Positions 10,481-18,876 of a stretch of 64,000 nucleotides of DNA are shown here, one piece after another. The stretch lies in the NCBI RefSeq assembly GCF_000143415.4, contig NW_003314277.1, positions 865,878 to 929,877 of the forward strand, in the 5' to 3' direction. This DNA comes from Selaginella moellendorffii. Lineage: Eukaryota > Streptophyta > Lycopodiopsida > Selaginellales > Selaginellaceae. The notes below the pieces were generated by a model that had not been told where the DNA came from, did no database searches, and saw only the letters and a program-made list of their open reading frames with translations. A program made the translations under genes and the position numbers. Numbering within the stretch: the first letter of the stretch is position 1; every line of letters starts with the position of its first letter.

Positions 10481-11400
10481 ATGCTGATTGTGTCCTTTCT
10501 TTGCTTGGTTTCTCGCAGGTTAATAGCCACAGAAGGATATGTAGAGTTCCATTGAGGCTCTTTTCTTTGTGTTTTTCTCTTTTGGCAGATGCCACCAGTG
10601 GTTTAAAACAAGTCGCCAGTTGCTTTGAGCTCCCCGGCTACTCCAGGAGTTGTGGACAAAACCTCATCTGCGATCGTTGAACGTCGCGTGGTTAAAGATC
10701 TTAGAGAACTCACTGTTTGTAGCTAGAACTCTTGTCCCTGTTATTCTTAAACATCTTTCAAAACTGGGTGGGACTTCTTGGAGATGCCGGGCAGTTTAAT
10801 CTTCTATGGATAATATATCACGTCAACATCCCAAGCGAGCACACCATCGATGGCAGAAGGTTTCTGGAGTCTCCTCATAGATTATTATTGTTTACTACTA
10901 TCCTTTGCAGATATTCTATGGAGATTCACGTGGTTCACAAGAATTCCAAAGGAAGTAATTCCGAGGGCAGATCCGTTTATTACCCAGGTAGATTTAATCT
11001 TGTTATTGTTTTTTCTTTTAACTTAAAATGTTTTCATCTGGAATGTTATCTTCCACGTTTGGCAGAAGATGACAACACTATATTTATAAGAACTATCAAT
11101 CCCGAACTGCTTGAAATCCTTGTGGAACCCCTCCATATTCCAAGAATTTCTCATGGAATGTTTGTGCCCAGGTGAGAGTCTTTGAGCCTTCCATGCAGCT
11201 CAAAGCTCTAAAATTCTGGTTTCCACAGCCAGTATTTGGTGCTCAAAGCTTCTTTGAAGGTATCTTTATAAACTAATGGATTTAATAATCAAGATTTTTT
11301 TTTCTTTTTCTATCCAGGGAGAAAATGCAAGGCCTCTTCAGCCACTGAATAGCAGGCTTGTTCAATTGGTTCAGACAATCGTGAACGAAGTTCCTTCTAA
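10481..11400 (+). pseudogene. Alpha-carbonic anhydrase pseudogene, copy 2
   Basis: Collinear with copy 1 but broken in several places. The signal exon has lost nine bases and then differs by two bases before its donor. The exon with the QSPI motif carries a deletion that destroys it. The acceptor before the next exon is changed from CTAG to CTGG. The histidine-rich segment (VHFH) is deleted, leaving HVNIPSEHTIDG. The later exon keeps only part of the LTTPP region. The tail matching LQPLN can still be recognised to a stop at 11398-11400. It forms a unit with the truncated RRP45 copy directly downstream, as in the intact arrangement at 14.5-16.8 kb. Confidence 0.85.
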
Positions 11401-11496
11401 AGCTTTGATTAGTCAGATATCTTAATATAATAATATTTATTAGAAAATAATCAAACATTTAATCTTATTAGAGTTTAAGGTTTAGAGTTTTTGGCC

Positions 11497-11846
11497 ATGG
11501 CGGGCAGCGTGCGGATTAGCATCAACGAGCGGGAGTTCGTGGAATCGGCGCTGCGGCAGGAGCTGCGCGTCGATGGCCGGGCTCCGCCAGGTAAGAGGAG
11601 AAATTTCTCTCGATTCGCTCGAAATCTTTCTCTCGGCAGGGAAGATGGAGCTGTGGAAGTCCAGCAAGGGGAGACGAGGGTGCTGGCCGTGGTGAGCGCT
11701 CAGCTGGGGACGCCATACCCGGATCGTCCAAACGAGGGGTCCCTGGTCATTAACACGGAATTTTCGCCAATGGCTGATCCTTCCTTTGAGCCTTGGGGAA
11801 TTAGCAGTAGAGCTGGGACGTGTTATCAATCGTGGCTTAAGGTATG

Positions 11847-11884
<38 letters not shown>

Positions 11885-11903
11885 TTTCGTGTAGAACAAT
11901 CGA
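11497..11903 (+). pseudogene. RRP45 pseudogene 1 (5' part only)
   Basis: Nearly identical to exons 1-2 and the following intron of the intact RRP45 gene at 14938. Two frame-breaking changes are visible by comparison: a 31-bp deletion inside exon 1 (after GGGCTC) and an 8-bp deletion in exon 2 (in the stretch coding EPGRPGE). The (CT)n tract of intron 2 is expanded (about 11850-11881). Similarity stops abruptly after about 11903, where a Copia remnant begins. The upstream TTTAGAG is a one-base variant of the telobox before the intact gene. Confidence 0.9.
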
Positions 11904-12650
11904 AGTAACATCGGCCACCGCCAAGAGTTGCCCGAGCCCCGCTAGAAACGCTGCTTTGACGTCGACGAGTGGTAACCAACCTCAAGCTTCGCAAGCCTGC
12001 CACCGTTCACTACCCTCGTCTTCCACGGTGGAACAAGCTCCGGCCGTGTCGGTGGTAGAGCTCGAAGTGCACTCAAGGAAGCCTTTCCACCACCAAAGAG
12101 CTTCTCCACATCGTCGAGCGATCCAGGACCCTCGAATGGCTGGATCGGGGTGAAAAACTCTCCAGTGGCCAGATGACAGCTCACAAAGAAAGCCTCCGTG
12201 ATTTCCCTGCCAGCACTAATTTCCATGGGGAAATCCTTCCAAATCCCTGCTGTTTCCTTGCTAAGTGAACTCCTTCACGGCCCTCTAGGGACACCATCGC
12301 CTGGACTCCGGGTATGTCCACTGCAAGGCTGCTTTTGCTATCATAGTCACCTTCGGATGCCTGTTAGTGCCCATCGCATCGCTGCCTCGCCGCACCTCTA
12401 CAGAGACAGAGTGCGGGGGAAGAATATGAAGAAGCCCTATTGAGGCAGAGCTTCGCCTGTGAGCTTCATGGCTCTCATGATCTGCATTACGTTGCGCGAG
12501 TGAACTGGATCAAGCCCGCTGCCCATAGGAATAGAGCTGAACAGAATGTTCTCTGATACCATGATGGAACGGGAAAAAGCTACTATTCAATGCTTGTTGT
12601 ATACAGTCTTATATACTCGTTCATCTCCTTTAATCTCTCCTAAACCTGCT
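11904..12650 (-). mobile_element. Deleted Copia retrotransposon remnant with LTR end and primer-binding site
   Basis: On the minus strand a TATA-like GAGTATATAAG (plus 12607-12618) lies about 50 bp before a TCA end. It is followed at once by TGGTATCAGAG (12561-12551), which is complementary to the 3' end of initiator tRNA-Met and is the usual Copia primer-binding site. So an LTR end lies at about 12562. Further inside, near 11932-11969, the minus strand encodes LVDVKAAFLAGL, a good match to the Copia reverse-transcriptase motif DVKxAFLxG. Everything between gag and reverse transcriptase appears deleted or scrambled. The other LTR is not seen. The remnant separates the two truncated RRP45 copies and marks the centre of the inverted duplication. 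Confidence 0.6.
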
Positions 12651-12900
12651 GCAGATTCCTGTGTCCTTGACGCCTTGATTCCTGCTCCAACAAAGAGAAA
12701 GCATACCGCTCTGCTGCTAATTCCCCAGGACGCCCAGGGATCAGCCATTGGCGAAAACTCCGTGTTAATGACAAGGGAGCCTCGCTTGGACGATCCAATG
12801 GCGCACCCAGCTGAGCGCTCACCACGGCAAGCACCATCGTCTCACCTTGCTCAGATCCATCTTCCCTGCCGAGAGAAAGATTTCGAGCGGCGAGCGGCGG
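12651..12900 (-). pseudogene. RRP45 pseudogene 2 (exon 2-3 fragment, inverted)
   Basis: Minus-strand fragment matching exon 2 of RRP45 (segments coding VLAVVSAQLG and PGRPGEL) followed by traces of exon 3 around GGACACAG. The first exon with its ATG is missing, and several substitutions and indels break the frame. A GTTTAAGGGTT remnant of the promoter region is still present near 12905. Together with the carbonic anhydrase copy 3 that lies upstream of it on the same strand, it makes the inverted carbonic anhydrase-RRP45 unit. Confidence 0.8.
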
Positions 12901-12977
12901 TAACCCTTAAACTCTAATTGTTGTCCTTATTATCATTATTATTATTAGTAAGACATTTGATTATGATTATCAAAGCT

Positions 12978-14052
12978 TTAGAAGGAACTTCGTCCATGAT
13001 AGTCACTCCTAACCAGCTGAACCAATTGAACAAGCCTGTTATTCAGTGGCTGAAGAGCCCTTGCATTTTCTCCCTATATAGAAAAAGAAAATAACTCCTG
13101 ATTATTCATTTGATTAGTGAGTAAAGATACCTTCAAAGCAGCTTTGACTGAGAAATACTGGTTTGTTGTGAGACTTCTCGGCTGTGGAAACCAAAGAAAA
13201 ACAAAAACTATGAGCATAGAAGGCAGGTAGCAGGACTCTCACCTGGGAATAAACATTCCACACGACATTCTCGGAATATGGAGGGGTTGTAAGCGAGCCA
13301 TTGTATCGGAAGAACATGTCCGCAGGGATTCGAAGCAGTCCGGGATTGATAGTTCTTATAAACACAGCCTTGCTTTCTTCCGGGGAGGATGCTAACGTTG
13401 GAAGATAGCGTTCCAGCTGAAGTTTAAAATAAATTTAAGTTTTACACAAAACAAGAACAAGAATAAATCCACCTGGGTAATAAATGGATCTGCCCTTGGT
13501 CCAACATTATAGAGCAATCCAATTACTGCAATGTTCCCTTCGGAATTCTTGTGAACCACATGAATCTCCATAGGATATCTGCAAAGGATCATAGTAAACA
13601 ATTAATAATCTATGAGGAGACTCCGAAAACCTTTTGCCATTAATGGTATGCTCGCTTGGCATGTGAAAGTGAACATTTTCGATGTGGTATATTTTCCGGA
13701 GAAGATTAAACTGCCCGGCATCTCCAAGAAATCCCACCTAGTTTTGAAAGATGTAAGAATAAAAAGACAATAATTCTAGCTACAAACAGTGAGTTCTCTG
13801 TGATCTTTTTCCCCGCCATTTTCAAAGATTGCAGAGGAGGATTTGTATCTTGTGTCCACAATTCCTGGAGTACCAACTGACCCCCGGAAGCTCAAAGCAA
13901 TTGGCGACTGATGTTCTAGACCACTGGTAGCATCTGCCAAAAGAGAAAAACACGAAGAAAAGCCTCAGAGTAGAACTCTACATATCCTTCTGTGGCTATT
14001 AACCTGCGAGGAAAACCAAGCAAAGAAAGGAGACAATCTTCACTGGAAGCAT
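12978..14052 (-). CDS. Divergent alpha-type carbonic anhydrase, copy 3 (inverted)
   Basis: Seven exons on the minus strand: 14052-14004, 13933-13788, 13737-13631, 13578-13473, 13416-13243, 13181-13131, 13073-12978, phase-continuous, 242 codons, exactly the exon lengths of copy 1. It keeps the zinc ligands (VHFHMPSEHTING and EIHVVH) and the YNGSLTTPPYSENV pocket. It shares the same missing parts: no N-terminal 30-residue segment, no disulphide pair, no proton-shuttle His (NGGEK). Differences from copy 1 are mostly substitutions, for example YNVGPRAD for YDIGPRAN and LERYLPTL for LEHYLSGL. No frameshift separates it from copy 1, which suggests that both remained under protein-level constraint. 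One acceptor is TATATAG rather than a pyrimidine-rich CAG. Confidence 0.8.
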
Positions 14053-14540
14053 TGTTGTGCAAAGGATGAATCTGATAACAAGGGAAAGGAGTGTCTGAAT
14101 TTAAACTGGACTCATCACCATTAGAAAACAACAACATTGTGTACTGCAAGTTGGAAGGTGACAAACTCCTTAATGTAGAAAAGCGTGTTTTTCATGCGCA
14201 AAAACCATCACATTTAATAGTTTAAAGTCGTAATCTAGTTTATAATTCATAGACATGGTCTAGTAGGTTTATAATTCATTAAACATAATAAAATGGCTTA
14301 ATCCTATTAGAGTTTGAGTTTTTTGTGTACCGACTGGATATTTTAAGTCTCTCCTGCATGTGCATGCTTTTTCTACATTATGTAGTTTGTCAACTTGTAC
14401 CACACCATATGGTACCAAAGCTATTTATCCTTTGCACACCAATGTGCTTGGTTGTAAACATGACATACTAATCCTCGTCTGGGATCTTTGAACATGGCGG
14501 GTCAAAGATCATGGTTAGTCCCTGTTGTTCTTAAACATCT

Positions 14541-14794
14541 TTCAAAACTGGGCAGGATTTCATGGAGATGCTGGGCAGTTTAATCTTCTATGGAAAATGT
14601 ATCACGTCGAAACTGTTCACTTCGGCATCACACACCATCGATGGCAGAAGGTTTCTGGAGTCTCCTCATAGATTATTATTGTTTACTATTATCCTTTACA
14701 GATATTCTATGGAGATTCACGTGGTTCACAAGAATTCCGTGGGATGGATTGTTCTATGATATTGGACCGGGCAGATGCGTTTATTTTACCCAGG
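14541..14794 (+). pseudogene. Alpha-carbonic anhydrase fragment, copy 4
   Basis: Two exon remnants matching the central part of copies 1-3: the GDAGQFNL segment (14565-14590) and the EIHVVHKNS segment (about 14710-14743). The motif with the two zinc histidines is damaged, and the match ends at a TTACCCAGG at about 14794. Upstream flanking sequence (about 14330-14420) still resembles that before copies 1 and 2. It precedes the intact RRP45 gene and is closest to copy 2. Confidence 0.8.
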
Positions 14795-14921
14795 AATAAG
14801 TTTTTAAGAAAATCAATAATTAAAATAATTAAAACGCTTTCATCTTATCGCCTAAACACCATCCTGATTCACTGGCTATAATAATAATATAATAAGACTT
14901 TAAGCTTATTAAAGTTTAAGG

Positions 14922-14931
14922 TTTAGGGTTT
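14922..14931 (+). promoter_or_regulatory. Telobox-like element before RRP45
   Basis: TTTAGGGTTT ends seven bases before the RRP45 ATG. Its complement AAACCCTAAA matches the plant telobox, a known element in promoters and 5' leaders of genes for ribosomal proteins and RNA processing. The same spot reads TTTAGAGTTT in the truncated copy at 11.48 kb. The position so close to the ATG means it may lie in the leader. Confidence 0.45.
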
Positions 14932-14937
14932 TTGGCC

Positions 14938-16805
14938 ATGGCGGGCAGCGTGCGCATTAGCATCAACGAGCGGGAGTTCGTGGAATCGGCGCTGCGGCAG
15001 GAGCTGCGCGTCGATGGCCGGGCTCCCTTTGATTCTCGCCGCTCGCTCATCAATTTCGCCAGGTAAGAGGAGAAAGTTCTCTCGATTCGCTCGAAATCTC
15101 TCTCTCGGCAGGGAAGATGGAGCTGTGGAAGTCCAGCAAGGGGAGACGAGGGTGCTGGCCGTGGTGAGCGCTCAGCTGGGGACGCCATACCCGGATCGTC
15201 CAAACGAGGGCTCCCTGGTCATTAACACGGAATTTTCGCCAATGGCTGATCCTTCCTTTGAGCCTGGGCGTCCTGGGGAATTAGCAGTAGAGCTGGGACG
15301 TGTTATCGATCGTGGCTTAAGGTATGCTCCATCACTTTCTCTCTCTCTCTCTCTTTTCTTTTCGTGTAGAACAATCGACTTCACTGTTACTGTTTCCAGG
15401 GAAAGCAGGGCCGTGGACACAGAATCACTGTGTGTTCTAGCAGGAAAAGCCGTGTGGTTTTTGCGCATCGATATTCACATTCTAGACAATGGAGGGTAAG
15501 CTTTTTTCTTGATGTTTGGTCCATTCGAACGATAGCATTTGGTTTTCATTGGCAGTAATCTTATAGACGTTGCCAATCTGGCTGCTCTAGCTGGGCTTCT
15601 CTCGTTTCGAAGGCCGGAATGTAGCATTGGTGGTGCAGATGGTCAGGATATAACTATCCATCCTCCTGAGGTTTTCTCAAACGCTCTCTGCTTGATCTTA
15701 TTCTGGCCTTGTGCTTTCAGGTTCGCGAGCCACTTCCTCTTACGCTACATCATTTGCCAATAGCTGTAACATTCGGGTTTTTGGCTGATGGCGAGCTAGT
15801 CGTAAGTTTTCGTTGTGTGTGACACTTGTCGTTGTTTTTCTTATGAATTTTACTTTGCAGGTGTTAGATCCTAGCTTGAAGGAAGAAGCGGTGATGGGTG
15901 GCCGTTTAACAGTGACTGTCAACGCTCACGGAGAAGTTTGTGCGATCCAGAAAGGAGGTGGTGTTGCCGTCCGGATGAATGAAATACTACGATGCATGCG
16001 TATAGCAGCGTCAAAGGCCGCTGAAACCGCGGCTCTATTGAAGAAAGGGGTATGCTTCTTTTCTGCTTTTCCTTTTCAATTTACAATGCGGTCGCTTCTC
16101 AGGCCGAAAGTCATGAGATCGAAAGAGCGCAAAGAAAAGTCCGACGGCATCGACCGTCAGAAGACAGCAAGACCGCCCAAGTCGTTGCTGATACAGTTCC
16201 ACAGCTTAACACAGGCCCACAGCTTAACGAATTCACTTCAACCGGAAGCTTAAAGCTGGAAGCTGAAGCTACACCGATGGAAAGCGACACGGACAGCGAA
16301 GAGGAGGAGCCGGACGCGAAAGAAGACACAGCACGGAAGGAGGAAGGACGACTGTTCCAAGGCGGTGCTTCTACTTGGTATGCAAGTCACGTCACTTCAG
16401 CTTTCCTTGTATCGAATTGACATGAACGTTTCACTCTCTCAGGAGTCTCCAGAGCGCAAAACCACTCGGTAAAGTTCCAAGTTTTTCCTTTTTCCCTGCT
16501 TTTAACTGTAAAATGCAGATGCTGAGGCACTGGACGAGTTTGATCTGGCAGTCAAAAAGTCAGTGAAAGTGGAAACACAGCCAGGAGGGATTCAAGGCCT
16601 GGTTTCTGCGGCATCAGTGTACCAAGCACTTCCGCCACAACAGCAAGACAGGCAACTTGGTCCCGTGTTTTCGACGGAGAAGAACACAGATGTAGAGATG
16701 GTGGAAGTGGCAGCGCAAAAAGAAGCAAAGCTCGAGCCAACGAGTCTCTTGGACGCTGTGAAAAAGAAGCCAAAGAGGAAGAGGAAGAAGAACCAGGGAC
16801 AGTGA
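14938..16805 (+). CDS. RRP45: Exosome core subunit RRP45 (CER7-like)
   Basis: Nine exons: 14938-15062, 15112-15321, 15400-15495, 15556-15670, 15721-15801, 15861-16049, 16103-16377, 16443-16468, 16519-16805, phase-continuous, 467 codons. Residues 1-300 form two RNase PH-type domains: ELRVDGRAPFDSR, QQGETRVLAVVSAQLG, INTEFSPMADPSFEPGRPGE, then RIDIHILDNGGNLID, FRRPE and DPSLKEEAVMGG. The remainder is an acidic and Lys-rich tail ending KKKPKRKRKKNQGQ, like a nuclear or nucleolar localisation signal. Family knowledge: RRP45 is part of the six-subunit ring of the eukaryotic exosome that degrades and trims RNA; in Arabidopsis the CER7 paralogue also affects wax synthesis. The ring subunits of plants are largely structural. 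It is the only intact RRP45 copy here. Confidence 0.95.
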
Positions 16806-17071
16806 TACTAAGTTACCAAAGACTGTGGATATGTCGATGGCCCGACACGTGGTTCCAGGGGATTGGCTCAGGTCCGTGCTGTACGTAAGGGCGGTGGTGG
16901 AGACAATTTTTTTTTGGTTCTCTTCCTTCGCCGGCAAAGGCGAGATGGGTCGCTTGGATCGTAGGCTAGGCCGGTGGTAGATCGCTCTCCCGCCCCCGGG
17001 AAGTCAATGGGTTCCAGGATTTGATCGGCTTTTAGTGGGTTCTTGGCTGGAGAAGATCTTTGGAAGGCGCA

Positions 17072-18823
17072 ATGGGGTCCGGCAGTGCGCTCACAGGGAT
17101 CGGCAACTCTGGTAGCAGTGGTCCTTCCCGAGCAACGCAAGGATTTGGAACTGGAGTGCCAAGAGAGGATATGAGGATCCAGCAGCAGCAAGAACAGCAG
17201 CAGCAGCAGCAACACCAGAAAATCCCGAGTGCTCCGGTGGCAATTCTGTGGGACATCGAGAATTGCACGGTTCCAGGCGAGGTGAATCCCGAGGAGGTTG
17301 CTGGAAACGTGAGGATGGCGCTGAGAATGCATTCTTCTACCCGGGGCGCCGTGAAAATGTTCTCGGCTTATGGCGACTTCAACCATTTCCCACGCAAGGT
17401 GAGAGAAGGCTGCCAGAGAACCGGCGTCAACCTCATCGACGTTCCAAACGGCAGGAAGAATGCGTCGGACAAAGCCATCCTCGTGGATATGTTCCTGTTC
17501 GCGCTGGACAACCGGCCACCCTGCACCATCCTTCTCATCACCGGCGACGTCGACTTCGCCCCGGCGCTCCACAAGCTCGGGCAGCGCGACTACACGGTGG
17601 TGCTCGCCATTCCTTCCGGATATGTCTCCGGAAGCCTTTGCAGCGCTGGGAAGTACGTGTGGGACTGGACCAGCGTTGCTCGGGGACACGGCCTCGTTCC
17701 GGCGAGGCCTTTCCAGCCCCGGGAGAGTGTGGATCGACGGTTCCCGGTGATGTTTAGCGACGAGTCGGGTGACGAAACTGGCAGAGGCGCCGCCGGACTC
17801 TCGCCACCTATTCCAGTTCCTCAGCCTCGGGGGTACGTTAGGAGGGAGGGCAGTGGCGAGTGGGGATTGATGCAGCAGCAGCAGCAGCAGGAGCGTCACT
17901 CTCCGCAGCAAATGAGCCCGAGTCCTCAGTGGACTCAGATCAATGTGCGAACAACGTCGCAACCAAGCACGTCTTCGGCACTTCCGGTGGAGCCAGAAGA
18001 TCCAGGGAGCCCGTCCTTCGTCCAACCGGGGGATATCTCCGGTTTGAAGCGGCAGCTCGTGAAGCTACTGAGCTTGCACGGCGGGAAGATGCTGATGCTC
18101 AAGATACCATCGAAGTATATCAAGCTCTACCAGAAGCCACTCTACATGGCCGACTACGGGTCGCGCAGGCTGGTTCACTTGATCGAGAGGATGCAAGACA
18201 CGGTGTGTATCAAGGGAAAAGGCTCACAGAGGAAGGTCCACCTGACGGCCATGGGGAAGCGCATGGCTGCGAGATACAAAGAGGTGTGGGGGAGCGCTTG
18301 TGAAGGCAAAAACGACGAGGACGATGACGAAGAGGACGACGACGACGAGAGGGAGAACGAGGTGGAGGAACAGGAGATCGAGGCTCCAAAGGAGGAATCC
18401 AAGAGCATGGTGGACGAGGAAGTGGTGGTTTACGTGAGCAAGCTGGACGTTTCTCAAGACTCGTCCGACTCGCCGGATGAGCGAGGCAGCGAGCAGCATC
18501 GAGAGGTGGAGGAGGTGATCGAGATCCAGGAAGTGGTGGAGAGTAGTAGTGGCAGTGGTGGTGGTGGTAGTGAGCTTGCGAGAGAGGCTTTCAAGCGGGA
18601 GCTCCAGGAGCTGCTGGTTAGCTTCCAGTATCATATCCTGGTGAGTGATCTTCTCAGGATCTACAGACAGAGGTACTCCAAGGATCCAGACTACGCGGCT
18701 TTTGGCGTCCAGGATCTGGAAGGGCTCCTAGACAAAGTCAAGGATGTTGCTGTGCTGAAGGGAAGAACACGGGACAAGATGGTCCTTGTCGCCAATGTTG
18801 GGTTTGTAGAGACTGAAGATTAG
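17072..18823 (+). CDS. NYN-domain endoribonuclease-like protein with LOTUS (OST-HTH) domains
   Basis: Single uninterrupted frame of 583 codons. The ATG at 17072 is the first in frame. Residues ~1-55 are Gly/Ser- and Gln-rich. Residues ~58-200 are a NYN (PIN-like) domain: AILWDIENC, SDKAILVDMFLFAL and LLITGDVDFAPAL give the three acidic residues expected for metal binding. Two OST-HTH/LOTUS RNA-binding domains follow, at ~320-400 (GLKRQLVKLLSLHGG) and ~505-580 (FKRELQELLVSF). A very acidic Asp/Glu stretch (~410-440) separates them. The order resembles MARF1 / limkain-b1-like plant proteins, which are thought to cleave or bind mRNA; the substrate is unknown. The lack of introns differs from most neighbours. 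Its stop is only 53 bp from the stop of the convergent PPR gene. Confidence 0.92.
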   Translation: MGSGSALTGIGNSGSSGPSRATQGFGTGVPREDMRIQQQQEQQQQQQHQKIPSAPVAILWDIENCTVPGEVNPEEVAGNVRMALRMHSSTRGAVKMFSAYGDFNHFPRKVREGCQRTGVNLIDVPNGRKNASDKAILVDMFLFALDNRPPCTILLITGDVDFAPALHKLGQRDYTVVLAIPSGYVSGSLCSAGKYVWDWTSVARGHGLVPARPFQPRESVDRRFPVMFSDESGDETGRGAAGLSPPIPVPQPRGYVRREGSGEWGLMQQQQQQERHSPQQMSPSPQWTQINVRTTSQPSTSSALPVEPEDPGSPSFVQPGDISGLKRQLVKLLSLHGGKMLMLKIPSKYIKLYQKPLYMADYGSRRLVHLIERMQDTVCIKGKGSQRKVHLTAMGKRMAARYKEVWGSACEGKNDEDDDEEDDDDERENEVEEQEIEAPKEESKSMVDEEVVVYVSKLDVSQDSSDSPDERGSEQHREVEEVIEIQEVVESSSGSGGGGSELAREAFKRELQELLVSFQYHILVSDLLRIYRQRYSKDPDYAAFGVQDLEGLLDKVKDVAVLKGRTRDKMVLVANVGFVETED

Positions 18824-18827
18824 CAAC

Positions 18828-18846
18828 AAAAAAAAAAAAAAAAAAA
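18828..18846 (+). repeat. A19 homopolymer directly after the NYN-LOTUS stop codon
   Basis: Nineteen consecutive A residues start five bases after the TAG. They sit in the 53-bp gap between two convergent coding regions. They could be a decayed poly(A) tail of a retrocopy or just a slippage tract. Confidence 0.9.
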
Positions 18847-18876
18847 CAAGCGAAAGAAAAAGAGGTTGAAGGATTT

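Noticed and set aside
11945-12226. A 94-codon open frame on the minus strand (MEISAGREITEAFF...) between RRP45 pseudogenes
   Set aside because: Another frame of the same strand carries a Copia RT motif and a primer-binding site lies upstream, so this frame is most likely accidental reading of a decayed retroelement.
14922-14931. Interstitial telomere sequence (also around 10187-10201)
   Set aside because: Only one to two TTTAGGG units are present; this fits a telobox or chance rather than telomeric DNA.
16868-18025. A 385-codon open frame on the minus strand
   Set aside because: It lies antisense to the NYN-LOTUS gene, has a low-complexity Leu/Arg-rich composition typical of a shadow frame in GC-rich coding DNA, and shows no domain.
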